From positions 256,149-320,148 of the forward strand of contig BCKT01000014.1 in assembly GCA_003116875.1 (NCBI GenBank): 64,000 bases of DNA. The letters are read 5' to 3'. The position numbers and the translations under genes were made by a program. Within the stretch, counting starts at the first letter, position 1. Each line of letters begins with the position of its first letter. Below, in pieces: positions 23,801 to 35,684 of the stretch. Origin of the DNA: Takashimella koratensis (lineage: Eukaryota > Basidiomycota > Tremellomycetes > Trichosporonales > Tetragoniomycetaceae). Under the pieces are notes generated by a model that was not told where the DNA came from, did no database searches, and saw nothing but the letters and a program-made list of their open reading frames with translations.

Positions 23801-24952
23801 CAACACCCGGCCTATGGTCAAAGTTGGGTTTTGCAACCAGTGGCTGTCGAAAGTCAAGGTTTGATGTGACTACGACCACGGAAGTAAATCCTACTGAAAG
23901 GAAAGGACTTGGGAGGAACCAACAAGGACTTGTCGATCGCATGACTGTCTAAGTCTGTTCGATGAGCAAACGCAGGACTGTTTTTGGTGGCTGGTTGCAC
24001 GTATAGTGTTGGGTGATACAAACCAACGAACTGGATCAGTGCCAGTACCAGTACCAGTACCGACGCCATCGCAGTGCCGATCGCTCTGAATACCAGCGTG
24101 ACGAAGCTGCGTCGATCACAGTCAAGAGTGACTCATCTTACTCGATCCCATCACCGTTGACTCAGAAGCCAGCGTCAGCGTCACAATTGGTCGTCGTGGT
24201 TGACGCTATCTATCACCTTGACGATGGGACGAGTAAGCTGGGTGGGGCATATGTCAAACACCACTTTGGTCTAATCCATTCAGTAACTAATAGCTAAACA
24301 ATCAAATATCACCCTACTGTACATGCACCTCCCCCCAAGTACACTCGCAGGCGCGCTCCAACGGCCGATTGAATAGACTTGAATTCGCTCACCTCACCAC
24401 AGGCCATACCAATTCGCTGCAGCCTTTGTAAACACAGCGTCAACCCAATGGTCTCCTGCTCTAGTACTGTAGTTGTCCCAGAATCACTGGTGCTCTCCAC
24501 AGCTGACCCAAAAACAGACCCAACCCAACCGACCAGCTCCTAGTTTATCCAAACTTATTGACATCGTCACGCATACCAAAAGGGCCTATAGAGAGACAGA
24601 CTTCAGATGGAGGAAATGCGAACCAAGAAAATGCTATCGATCAGACCTTGCGAGAGCGAAAAAGAGAAAGAGGTTGATTCTATGAGAACGAAGCCATGGA
24701 CACCTTGTGATGAGGCGGTTATTAGGCGAAGTTGATTTTTTTGAGAGTTTTTCTGTAGTTTTCTGAAAAAGCAAGACAACGACCACGACCACGACCAGAG
24801 CCTGACCAACGAAGGGAGTAGAGAAGAGGATGAGACTAGATATGTTACTTTTTTGTGATTTTGTAGTAGTTGAAGTCGCTAAACCTTGGGTCAAGTCTGA
24901 GACAACGCCGCAAAATGCAATGTCATCCAACGCCCACCGCTTTAGCCACTGC

Positions 24953-27083
24953 CTAGACGGCACCGGAAACCTTGACGCCTGCCCTAGCCTCGAGTGCCAC
25001 GCCAAGGGCCTTGACCCATTGCATGGCCTCAACGACGTCTCGCCTCTCTGGCCCGTTCCCTTCCTCCGCCACAAGCACAGCGATCACCCTCTCGACCTCT
25101 GGCTTGATCGCGAGCGCGACGCGGGGACCCCACTCCTCGGCCGGCCCGAAACCAGTCAACACCTGCCTCTCAAAGTCGGCGTGCGACCAGCCCCACAGCT
25201 CCCAAGGAGTGCGGATCCGGGTCGGCAACGGAGCCGCGCCGTCGGGGCCTCGAGAGACTTGGGGCGGCGGCATAAGCGCGAGAAGCGCAGTGTTGGCGCG
25301 GCGGAGGATGGTAGCGAAGAGAGGGACGGAAGGAAGGTCCTCGACGGCATCATCGAGCGCTTCCTCGGCGTCCTCGTCGATATCGTCTCGCAGCCTGCGG
25401 ACAGAGGCGAGGATGCGAGAGGCAGCGCCCGTAGGCGAGTGCATAGCCGCGCAGACGATGCGGAAGGAAGTCAGCGCCTCAAGGGCCTCGGCGAGGGCCT
25501 CGCGCGCAATGTGCTCAGCCTGCTGGTCTTCGGGGCTCGTGGCGCCTGCGAGCGCAGTAGGGGGCTGCACAAGTCCCGCGACGAGGCGCTTGACGAGAGC
25601 CTCGAGGGAGATGACGGCATGCGTGGTCGGGTCGAACCCTGGAGCTCGGCGCGGCGGTGAAGGCGGGCGAGACTGAGCTCGAGAAGGGAGGATGTTGAGC
25701 GTGCTGCTGAGCTTGGCGGTGACACCACCGATGGTCTGAGCGGTAGGCGCAGCCGAAGCCGCCGATGGAGTGGCAGCACCACCAATAGCTTCCTTGTCCT
25801 TGGCGAGTCCGGCGAGCGCACGGGCAACGCTACCGGGGCTAGGGGGTCGGTTGAGCCCGCCAATGTCTCGGTCAGCGAGCATGCGGAGCCCGTTCCAGAC
25901 GACAGCGACGATGACCTTGGCCGACCAGCCCTCGCCGTCGTGCTGGCATGGGGCAGCGACGAGCTCGAGCACGCGGTGGCCGCCGTCAACGCGAGCAGCA
26001 AACGCCTGCAAGCACGGCGGGACAGCGAGCTGTCGCGGGTGGCCTGAACCAGAAGTCTCCTTGGCCAAGCGCGAGCCAGGCTGCTGGCTGTGTTCCCGGC
26101 TGAGCGGAAGCCCGCCACCCGGCTGGCCCGGGACAGGAACCATCGGGACAGTCGGGGCCTTGGGGGAAGGGTGTTCGACCCGGTGCAGGCTCGACTCGAG
26201 CTCAATCTTGAGCAACAGCAGGATCGGCTTGACAACCTTGCCGACGATGAGGTCAAACTTGTCCATTGTGGGGCGTAAAGTGTCCTCGACGAATCGCGGC
26301 CACTCGGTCGTCTCGAGCGCCTGCTCCAGCTTCTCGCAGGTCTCCCAGGCAGAGTGAGCGACGGAGACAGCAAACGCCTGAGTCGCGTTGAGCGGCTGCG
26401 AGTGGAGTCCACCGGTGAGAGCAAGGGTGGTATTGAATGCCGGGTCGGTGAGGATGGGCAGCAGTAAAGACTCGAGGCGAGAAACGTAGATGGAGAGCGA
26501 GCGGACAATGGTGCGAAGGATCGCTCGGGTGAGGTAAGGATCAGCGGGAGGCAGAGGAATCTCTCTGCAAACTGTCAGCGCTGCCTCGAGTTGAGCATCA
26601 ATCTACTCACTTTACGATGCTCTCTCCTAGCGCCCAACCTGCACCCTTCTTGAATCCACGCTTGGTCTTGTAGTCGACGCCCACGCAAGTCTTGTTAACA
26701 ACGTCGTTGAGTCGAAGGCCGATCACGTCCATATTGCCCGAGTGGAGCACATCGGCGTGAGGACCCGCCGGCGGCAGAGGGCTGGCAATGGTGCGCGGTG
26801 TCCCAGTTCGGCTGTCTGGCGGGCTGGTTCCCTTCTTCCCGCCCAAAGTCTGAGCAGAAGGGATGACGGGGCTCGGCGCGGCGCTGAGCGGTTGCGGGTG
26901 GCCGGCAGCAAACTTGTCGGCAACTTGGCGGCTCAGCGACCGAGAGCGGGGCTTGACTTCGATAGCTCCGTTGGCGAGCGGAGGGAGGACGGTGCCCGTG
27001 GCAGTAGCCTGGGTGGCCGTGGGCGCGGGCGACGGGGCCCGAGACGGGCGGTTGATGAGGGGGAGGCTGCGGATGGCCTGCAT
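24953..27083 (-). CDS. Uncharacterised fungal protein
   Basis: A 694-residue protein in two exons (27,083-26,611 and 26,564-24,953, 46-nt intron). I do not recognise its family. The first 80 residues are Pro/Ser/Arg-rich. A more ordered segment follows, starting with MDVIGLRLNDVVNKTCVGVD and running through KRGFKKGAGWALGESIVKE across the intron. It is then predominantly helical with Leu/Ala-rich stretches (TRAILRTIVRSLSIYVSRLE; FDLIVGKVVKPILLLLKIEL), interrupted by Pro-rich loops. No transmembrane segment, signal peptide or catalytic motif is evident. The open frame, third-position GC and clean splice phase support a real gene. It is transcribed away from the Spc105 gene. Confidence 0.75.
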
Positions 27084-28938
27084 CGTGGGAATGGGTGGCA
27101 GAGGAGGGTTGAGGAGAGGCGTCGATAGATGGTCGTCAAAAACTGAATGATTGGCAGCGATAGGCTCGAAACTTTGATGTGGTCGAAGGGGGCGACGTAG
27201 AAAAGGTGGGCGTAACAGGAAAGGGAGTCGAGGGTCGTCTATTATCTAAAGCGACAGTTATCCCATGTAGGTCGGCGGATCTATCTCTATGACGGCAGAG
27301 TTATAGACAAGTGTTGGCTGGGCTCTGCTGGTACACAGGAAGGCGAGGCAGCCGGGTGCAGTCGGCCAAGCAGTCGACAATGTACCGAGCGCGGGCGCCT
27401 TTGTTTGCGGAGACCGAAAAGAAGGAGAGCTCGGCGGTGATGCTTGCTGAAAGGAAAGGTTGGGGCTGATAAGGCGTGTGTTTGGTGTGTGAAGAACTGG
27501 CGGGCGGGTGGGGCGAGAAGGTGGAGAGGTGGGTGAGGATGGAGAGGGGAAGAGGGGAAGATGAAGGGAGCTCGCCAAGTCTTCGAATTGATAGGTCGGG
27601 GCGTGAGTCAAATTATGGTGGTTTGGCCCCAGAGTTGAGCAAGGTGTAGATCAAGGATGCAAGGTGGGACGGTCCGGTGCTGCGGCTGGAGGGTGACGAG
27701 AGGGGCATGGTAGCGGCGAGCGGGAAGGTGGTGGCAGGCAGGGAGAGAGGAATAGAGCGGTGCGGTGAGATGAGGCGAGGTAAACAGTCATGGAGTAAGG
27801 AGGTAGGGGCAATGGGAGAGATAAGCCGTTGAAACGGTTATCGAGTCGAAAAATGAGGGTGCGCCATGGAAAGGAAGGAGGGTGGGAAAAGGATTTGAGC
27901 AAAGCGTAGAGAGGTGGAAAGAAAAAGCAAAGGTCAGTGCTATCCCCGTTGTATTGTCATGGATGTCGCCGCTGCCCCCAAAAGACAAAAGACCCGAGAC
28001 GATGGGGATAACCAGTCATTACTCACCCCGCGTCCCCGTTCAGATTCGGTAAAGCACTACAAGGAAGTTTAGACTTCTTCATTGATTTGGGCGGCCGGGT
28101 GCGACGCGGCTCAAGAGCTCGGCAATGAGGAAAAGGGAGAGAGGTTGGGTCTCTCGAAGTGTGGATGGGTGGGTGCGGCTGGTAGCTGAGCTAGCGGCGG
28201 CGATGGGTGAGAAGGTTGTTTAGAGAGAGGGATAAAATGGGGTGAGTGGCTGGAGTGTTGGGTGCGTTGAGTGTTGTACGAGTGAGCGCTGGATACGGTG
28301 TGTCGAAGCGTGAACGTGAGGCCGACTGTTGTTGTGTCTGAGTAGACGATGAGGGATGGAAGAGAGATGAAGAGAGGAGAAGAGATGAAAACGAGGTGAA
28401 ATGAGAAAGTTTTCCCCTGTTGCTAAAGGTGCATCTGCCAAGCAAAATCCCGCACTCCCCACTCGCACTCCATCCACCCTGCCCGGCCCAATCATAAAGG
28501 AGCCATTCTATAAGTTCAGCCTGGTTTAGCCCTCCCTCCCAACCTACAACCAAACAGGCCTCAGTCCTCTTGGATACACGCTGCATTCACAGCAAGCCAG
28601 AGACAGAGACACATGCCACTGACTAGCTGCTACCTACCCATGCATATCTTCTTGTTTACCTGTAACTCTCGCTTCGTGTCGCCTGCCTCGCCTCGCTACC
28701 CTTCCCTCCCAGCTCCCAGGGGGCAGCCCCTTTGTCTCACAGAGTGTGGCAGTAAAGCGCTGTGATCACGTGACAGCCATGTGTCGACCACGTGGCTCCC
28801 CTTACATACTCCGAAGTAAACAAACAAGCATCTTCATCTGGTCGACTTTGTCTATTCCTCTTCAAACACCCTCTCAAAGCCCCTTCATCCCCCTGCCTCA
28901 TCCTCAACTTTACCTAGAGACCCATACCTGTTCCCACC
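27084..28938. other. Divergent promoter region of the 694-residue protein gene and SPC105
   Basis: The left 1.3 kb is purine-rich on the plus strand (a C/T-rich leader for the leftward gene) and the right part is C/T-rich (leader for SPC105). A strong minus-strand donor (GGG|GTGAGT near 28,025) with an acceptor about 55 nt downstream suggests a 5' leader intron for the leftward gene. Two CACGTG boxes lie near 28,770-28,794. No protein gene seen. Confidence 0.55.
28767..28794. promoter_or_regulatory. Pair of CACGTG E-boxes, 22 bp apart
   Basis: Palindromic CACGTG occurs at 28,767-28,772 and 28,789-28,794. The first is embedded in ATCACGTGAC, a good Cbf1/bHLH-type site. The start-to-start distance of 22 bp puts both on the same face of the helix. 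They sit about 145 bp upstream of the SPC105 start codon. Confidence 0.5.
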
Positions 28939-31900
28939 ATGTCGCTCGCGGCCCGCTCCCCGCGCTCACGCAAATCGCTTTCCCTCTCCGAGCACAACCT
29001 CAACCACCTCGACCTCAACACCAACCTCACCATGCCCGTCACCAAGCTCAGTGGGAAGAAACGGGGTGTATCTATCGGTGGAGAGGGCTTGTCATCGTTG
29101 TCGATGCCTATTGCCGCCACCAGCTCAGTCGATTCTCAGATGGGCAAAGGTGACGAGCTCAGTCCCCGTCGCAAGGCTCGACGAAGCATGGTGAGTTGGG
29201 GATATGATCTGCTCGTTCGAGTTTTCATTCAATATTGTGAGGGAATCCATGTTGGCAGAGCGATCTGTTCAAAAGCCCTCTGAAATCTATCGGCATGACT
29301 TTGGCTGACCAGCATAACCCCTATGAACTCCTCATTCCATAGCAACCCCGCAAGTCCATCCTCAAGGCCGGCCTTACCGCATCCGTCTCAGGCCCCAGCC
29401 TGAGCGCGGGTAACGACGATCTTACTACCGACTTTACCACCTTGACTCACCAGTACGCCCACACCATTGCGTTTCCTCCCATGACCGAGGATATGAGCAA
29501 AGGTCGACCCAGTCTCGCTCGACGGGTCAGCTTTGCGCCAAATGCTCACGTTCGGTAAGTCCTTGCGTAATTCTCGACACTGCCCCAGGTCGCCTATGAG
29601 CATGCCGTCGTCTTCGACCAGCTACGAGAATGTGAATCACTGACAACATGACCTCAGTATGTTCGAGCCGGCGCCAAAGCCTGCCAAAGAGAGCAGCAAA
29701 CGACACTCGCTCAACATTTTCGCTTCCCAACCTCCTACACTCTCCGCTCCTCGCCCATCCGCCTCGGCGTCCTCATCCCACGCTCGTCGGTCGTCCATCC
29801 AAAACATCTCCGCTCTCAAGGCTCCTACTAGCCCCATGCCTGGGTCCAAATCGCCATCAAAAGCTGCAGCCGCCCCCGTGTCGCCTCGCCCTCCAACGGT
29901 CGTCATCGTCTCCGAAGACTTTGGAGAAGAGTCGATGGAGATCGAGTCGGAGAGTGGCGATTCTGACGAGTTTGACGACGACGCCGTTGACATGGCTCCG
30001 CGTGTGAGCGTTACCTACGCCGAAGTGGCAGAGGAGGAGGATGTCGACGCCGAGGGAGAAGACGAGGACGAGGAGGAAGAGATGGATATGGAGGAGACGG
30101 GCGTCTACGGCGGTATCATCCCGCGTCAGTCTATCGGTGGTATTCAATTCGACGCAGACACGAGCGGGACCACCGATGCCGAGGAAGGTGATTCTGAGAA
30201 TATCGACTCTGTTCTCCAAGATGACGAGGAAAAGACGATGGACTTTACCATTGCAGTCGGTGGGATCGTCCCTTCTCAAGCTCCTGTCGGGGCTACTGCG
30301 GGACGTGCGTCGATTGGATACTCGCTTCCGAATGGCGCAGCGAGCGAGCGCTTGATCCCGGGCCAAGGCAGCGATGTCGCCGATGGCGAGATGGAGATGG
30401 AGATGGACGAGACGGTCGCGTACGGCGGGATCATACAAGCCGATGACAGTTTGTCCTCTGCAGACGATACCATCAACTCGAGAGTTAATGGCGGCGAACG
30501 AACCATGACCTTCTCCTTCCCCGCTGGACAAGGCAGCCACGATGACGACGACGCGATGGACATGACCGTCGCGCATGGCGGGATTGTCTCGTTCCCTGCA
30601 ACCCAGAGCAGTGTCCCTGCAAGCCAGAGCAGTGTCCCGACCCCACTTCGTTCACCGATGCCTAGCAACACCCGTCCAATGGGCGGGACGCCGTCATTCG
30701 CACGTCCCACCCAAGCGTCGGCTCAAAAGTCGAGAGAGAAGCAAGAGAAGCGCAACGTTTTTGCCCCCTCACCTTCTCCTAGCCCGACCAAGACCCCGCG
30801 CCCAACGACACCCAACAGCCGGATGAGCGCGGCGGGCGACGTTGCGAAACGCCTCAGTTTTGCCTCTACCACGTCGAGTGGAGGGAAACGCAAGCGCGAG
30901 GAGGAAGAAGTCAACTCCGAGGTCGAGGTGGCAACGTTGACATCTGCGTCGAAGCGAGTCAAGGTCTTATCGACCGACGAAGTGTTCTCCGCTCCGACCC
31001 CACCTCCAGCGGGTCCGCTGAGCGCACTGCCGAGCCGAACTCCCGGCACACCGCGTCGATCGCTGGGTACCCCCGTGCGCCTCAAGAGCCCCGCGACAGC
31101 TGCGATGGGCTCGGCCTCGCGCGCGTCCCTCCTCGCGTCGGCTGAGCGTCCATCCATCGGCCTCCCATCAGCGGGCCCGGTTATTGTCGAAGAAGAGGAA
31201 ATCGAGGAGGAAGGTGGCGAAAATGAGGCTGGATGGGACGATACCCCGCCCACGATCGCGTTGTCAGCGTTCCTGGAGATGGCAGGGGTACAATTTATGG
31301 ATAGTCTCCCGCTGTTGAACAGGAGGCGGAGCAGTGTGGGTCGAGGTATCCTCGGACAGGGCTTGTCTGCCGCCGGTGAGTGTGATTGAGGCGGGTATAT
31401 GAAGGCAGATGGAGGGACACTGACGATGCGGTTTAAATAGATCGCGATTTCTCTTTGCACGACTACACCGAGGCTCAACTGAACAGTATCTTCCTCAACA
31501 TGTACAACTGGGTGAGTGTTGGTGAACGAAGTATCGAATTGGTACCAAAGAGATTTGAGCTGACACCTTACCCACCTTCTAGGCAAGCGACAAAATGAAA
31601 GAGGACATTCGACTGGGCCAAGAAGAACTCGTCGAGGCTGAAGAGATGTGCTCGGTTGAGAACCCGCCAGTTATCCGTGACTACCTCGGTGCTCCCGATG
31701 AGGATCGACCCTTGTTTGAGATGACGTTCAAGACGTTCAAGACGAATACGCACCTCAGAGCAAGGGAGAGGTGGTATGACTGGAAACAGAATTTGATGGA
31801 GAGGATTAAGCCTGATGTTGAGGATGTCCTCGCGGGAATGCAGGAGGTGAGTGAGGTTTCAAATCACCAGTGACGAAAGCGCGAGAAAGGCAATCAGAGA

Positions 31901-33369
31901 TGAGAGGTCAAGAGTGAGTCACGTTGCTGACACTGAATTCTTTCCTACAATCTTGGTCTGTTCGACTATAGGACAACGAGCGCCTCACTACTCTTCGTGC
32001 TCAGGCCGACGCGATCTTGCCAGACCTGCAAGCAAGGCACGCAGCTCTTAAGGCTGAACTCGAGAAAGAGCGCGCAATTGTCGCTGAAATTTCAGCATGT
32101 GACCAGGCCGAGCTCGCCGAGCTCAAAGCTGGCGTTGAGGAACAAAGGTGAGTTTCTGATCCCCCTGTTCCCGCTCGAGTCTAGATCAATGCATCGCTAC
32201 GAATCATGAGCTTGGAGCTTCGCTGATCACTCCCCACAGTACCCAGATCCAGGTGTTCAAGCACGACCTCGAGGAGTCGACAGCTAAAGCGGATGAGCTA
32301 GACGCCAAGCTTGCAGAGTTGAACAGTGTCAAAGCGGAGCATGCGGCAGCTATCCAGCTCGCCAGGTCCAAGTGCGACAAGTTTACCAAATCTGATGTTG
32401 CCCGTTTGCAAGGTGAGTTTTGGTCATTGGGCAGGAATGTGGATTCGGGCGCTAACCGTCAACTATCTAATCTTTTCTCTGCACTGTCCGTTTCTTTAAA
32501 TCCCTTCTGCTTGCAACTATTGCTATAAACGCCGCGCAGAGGAATACGACTCGCTTCAACACCTGCACATGTGGCGTCCGACTCGGGTGGACGCAACCGT
32601 CCTTGAACTCCAGTACGACGGCGAGCTCAAACTCTCGATTCCGTGCTCCAATCACGTCCCGAGTGTAGCAGGCGCCAAGCTTGAGCTGGTGCCAGGTAAG
32701 ATATTGGCAGCGGGACCGACTGAGGCGCTGTTTGCGCTTGTGGCGGAGGATGTGGAGAGGACAAGGTCAAGGCGAGGCGAATTGGCCGTCTCGGTGAGTT
32801 GCTCTCTTGATTCTCAAGAGACAAAAGAAGCAAAGGAGATCAGTGCTGATAGATCCTCCACCAGCTGGTCCGCCGTGTTGGTCAACTATGGACCGCTGTT
32901 CAACGTCTACAACAAGAACTCCGAGTTCTCGCTTTCCGACTCCCCTTGTCTTACGCTTTCCACCCGGGAACCGCGATCATGGGTAAAGTCGGTGGTGGGA
33001 ACGTGACCATCACGGCTTCGGTCGTGTTGCCGACAAAGTCAAAAGTGGCTGTGGATTTCGTGATCAAGGCAGATCAACTGGTTAGGTGGCCTGAGGGCGT
33101 AGCGGATGTCGACGTTTCGGCGAGGACAGTGTACGGTTCTGCCGAGTGAGTACGATTTGCGATTTAAGACAACGGCTTAGGCCTTCTCATACTCGATCAT
33201 GTGCCCCTCTCTAGTCAGGGCAAAAGCTGGAAGCTGACATTGTTTCTCCCCTTGGTACAGTGCCGAGGCATTCGCTAGTATCGTCGGCGACACAGTCAGG
33301 TCGGCGGTCGCCTATGTTCCAGGCGTTTTTGTCCAGGGTTGCGTCGACGCAGCGGTCGCATGTGCATAA
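28939..33369 (+). CDS. SPC105: Kinetochore scaffold Spc105 / Spc7 / KNL1
   Basis: A 1169-residue outer-kinetochore scaffold that binds PP1, Bub3-Bub1 and Mis12/Ndc80. Exons: 28,939-29,190, 29,343-29,554, 29,658-31,375, 31,441-31,511, 31,583-31,846, 31,972-32,147, 32,240-32,412, 32,540-32,793, 32,865-33,145, 33,261-33,369. The N-terminal half is disordered and carries the two PP1-docking motifs SILK (89-92) and RVSF (145-148), then MELT-like repeats near residues 299, 349, 404, 438 and 454. The C-terminal half starts with the Spc7 domain (DYTEAQLNSIFLNMYNW), continues as a coiled coil (EELVEAEEM ... LKAELEKERAIVAE) and ends in a beta-rich RWD-like region (GGGNVTITASVVLPTKSKV). All splice phases agree. 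It probably acts at spindle attachment and checkpoint signalling. Confidence 0.9.
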
Positions 33370-33844
33370 AGTGGGGGATGAGGAAAGTGTAGAATCGCCC
33401 GTGTGGTGATGATCTTCGGTGAGAGAGTGAAGATAGTTTGGGGAATCACTTGACTGTCCTGGGTATACCGGTGATGTCGATGATTCGCAACAATGGTTCC
33501 TTTAATCTTTTTTGTTTCTTCCTTTTGGATTTACTTTGTCGCGTAACGAACATTGGTAGGCTATTCACCTCAAAAGTCTTTGTCTCTGCTGCGCTACAAG
33601 ATGCAAGATCGACAGTATTGCTTTCAAGATGCTGAGTGTGTACTACAGTCGAGATGTGATTTACGACCTAGATCGTTGGTTCGGCGCCGACGGGGTGGGC
33701 AAATGGCTTAGGGACGGACGGATATAGGATATACAGTAACAGCCCGAGTCGGACCACCCCCGCACTGACCGAAATCTCCCTCCTGACCCCTTTCAACCCT
33801 CGTCCTTTACTTGTTCCAATCCTCTCGACCTTTATCCCAACCGC
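33370..33844. other. Intergenic region between SPC105 and chorismate mutase
   Basis: It contains the SPC105 3' flank and a C/T-rich promoter just before the chorismate mutase start. No other feature seen. Confidence 0.6.
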
Positions 33845-35410
33845 ATGCTCTCATCCTCTGTCGCAGAGATGAACTTTACCTCGGGCCTCCCTCCGTCAGA
33901 GCTCCTCTCGCTCAACCGTATTCGAGGCCAACTTATTCGGCTCGAAGATACGATCATTTTCCGTGAGTCGTCGCGGTGTGATTCACTGAGAGTCTCGTCT
34001 CTGGTATCTTTGCCTACATCTGCGAGGTTCGGTGTGGTCGTGCGACGAGCTGCTCTATACGATTGTGGAGCGACGAAATGGTAGAGGAACTGACATGGTT
34101 TTCATGACTATCTTCTTGTCTCTCTACCTGTTCTGTCGTCGGCTCTATACTCGACCCCCCTACCTTTTCTCGCTCATACCTACTTCACCATCACGACCCT
34201 TCCTCAACCCTCGCCTCCCCAAACTACATCTCGTACATACTCTTCCGGATTATTTCCTTCCCCATCGCCTCGTCGTAGTGCTCATCGAGCGCGCGCAGTT
34301 CGCACTTAACAAGAAAATCTACGAACCTGGGGCGTTCAAAGCCGAGACAAACTTTGACGGATCATGGCTTGAATGGTTCTTGTTCGAGACCGAGTCCTTC
34401 CATGGTGAGTGGTGGCTGCTTGACATTTGGCTCTGGGGCGGTGGTCAGGAAGTAGATGGGATGAGCTGGGCGAGGAGTGGACCAGCCAGAGGCTTGAAGG
34501 CCGCGGCTTAGTCAAGTTAGTCAAGTCGGCCGGGCTTGAGCTTGGATCCCGGTACACCGATCACCACCGTCGCGTTTTCAACCAACCCACCCATGTGCAC
34601 GCTGACCTCCTCTTCCCCTTAGCCAAGGCACGCCGCTTCACTAGCCCCGACGAGCACCCGTTCACGCCCATTGAGCGCCTTCCTCAACCCATCATCCAGC
34701 CCCAATCCTTCCCTACCCTCCTCTACACCCCGGCTGCCTCTCACCCTAGCGTCAACGCCAACGCCCGTATCCTTGCCTTCTACGTCGACCACATCGTCCC
34801 CGGTATCACGCGCGGTGCTCCCACCCCTACCGGCGAAGCGGCAGACGACGGCAACTACGGTTCAGCAGCCACTCGCGACGTCGAAGTTCTCCAGGCAATC
34901 TCGCGCCGTATCCACTTTGGCATGTTCGTTTCCGAGTCCAAGTTCTTGGACGCCCCACATGACTTTATCCCCCATATCCTCGCGACCCCGCCGAACACCC
35001 TCGCGCTCGAGGGACTGATCACCAAGCCCGAGGTGGAGGCGAAATTGTTGATTCGACTTGCGAACAAGGCGAGGATCTACGGAGGAGAGATGGATGCGGA
35101 TGGGAGAGTTGTACAGGCCTCGAACGATGATGAGATCAAGCAGAAGGGGAAGATTGATATCCAGGCGGTCGTCGGGCTCTACCGTGACTGGGTCATCCCC
35201 GTCACCAAGGACGTCGAGGTGAGTGTGGGCGGCGATAGTAGCCAAGGGGTCACCAATGACCGAGACTCGCTGGTGGTTACTTCCAGTTCCAGCCGCTAGC
35301 TGCTTTTCCTTGCCACGCATCGCTGACACCCCCAGGTCGACTACCTCGTCCACCGTCTTGACGGCGTTCCGCAGGAACAGATCGACGCATGGATGGCGGC
35401 CAAACCATAA
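33845..35410 (+). CDS. ARO7: Chorismate mutase
   Basis: Converts chorismate to prephenate, the branch step toward phenylalanine and tyrosine. The protein has 304 residues in four exons: 33,845-33,962, 34,279-34,404, 34,623-35,218, 35,336-35,410. It matches the all-helical fungal AroQ type: [17 protein letters not shown] followed by [19 protein letters not shown], then [39 protein letters not shown] and [12 protein letters not shown], with the length expected for yeast Aro7. Eight residues before a second in-frame Met (33,869) are non-conserved, so translation could start at either. Intron 1 (316 nt) is unusually long for this locus. In yeast the enzyme is inhibited by Tyr and activated by Trp; the corresponding residues were not checked. 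Confidence 0.92.
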
Positions 35411-35417
35411 AGGAGGA

Positions 35418-35435
35418 GGGGGGGGGGGGGGGGGG
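35418..35435 (+). repeat. Poly(G) run
   Basis: Eighteen consecutive G just after the chorismate mutase stop codon, in the 274-bp spacer to the convergent cupin gene. It would lie in the 3' untranslated region. Confidence 0.9.
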
Positions 35436-35684
35436 TTCACCTCCCGCTGAAGAGATTATGCGCCGGGTTGATTGTAGACGTTGAACACTGCATCTCCGTC
35501 TTTCTTGGTATACTTGTATATACATTGTCTCTAGATATAACATGGCAGTTTGGCTTCTTCGTCGCTCGCTTTTGTCTGTTTCCTTCGTTTGGCCTCTTTG
35601 TCCGCTCGCCCCTTTGACAGATTGAACTTCACAACGCGCTCACTTGCCCTTTGCGGATCCGGTAATGTGACCATCTCGAATGAG

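Larger units (their letters stand above)
18301..24952. other. Pyrimidine-leaning right half of the 12-kb gene-free region
   Basis: No protein gene recognised; the longest open frame (22,808-23,503, 231 codons on the plus strand) matches no family I know and has no codon bias like the genes nearby. Base skew is opposite to the left half (for example about 37% A+G over 22,981-23,040). It contains a (CA)n-rich stretch near 18,915-18,950, a 35-A run at 21,133-21,167, a GTAC-dense patch at 21,564-22,597 and a CGCCAT hexamer microsatellite at 23,692-23,800. Consensus plus-strand splice donors are rare, arguing against a hidden intron-rich gene. The unannotated function could be noncoding transcription or a chromosomal element. 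Confidence 0.5.

Noticed and set aside
23617..23952. Ser-Pro dipeptide-repeat open frame
   Set aside because: The open frame exists only because of the hexamer microsatellite.
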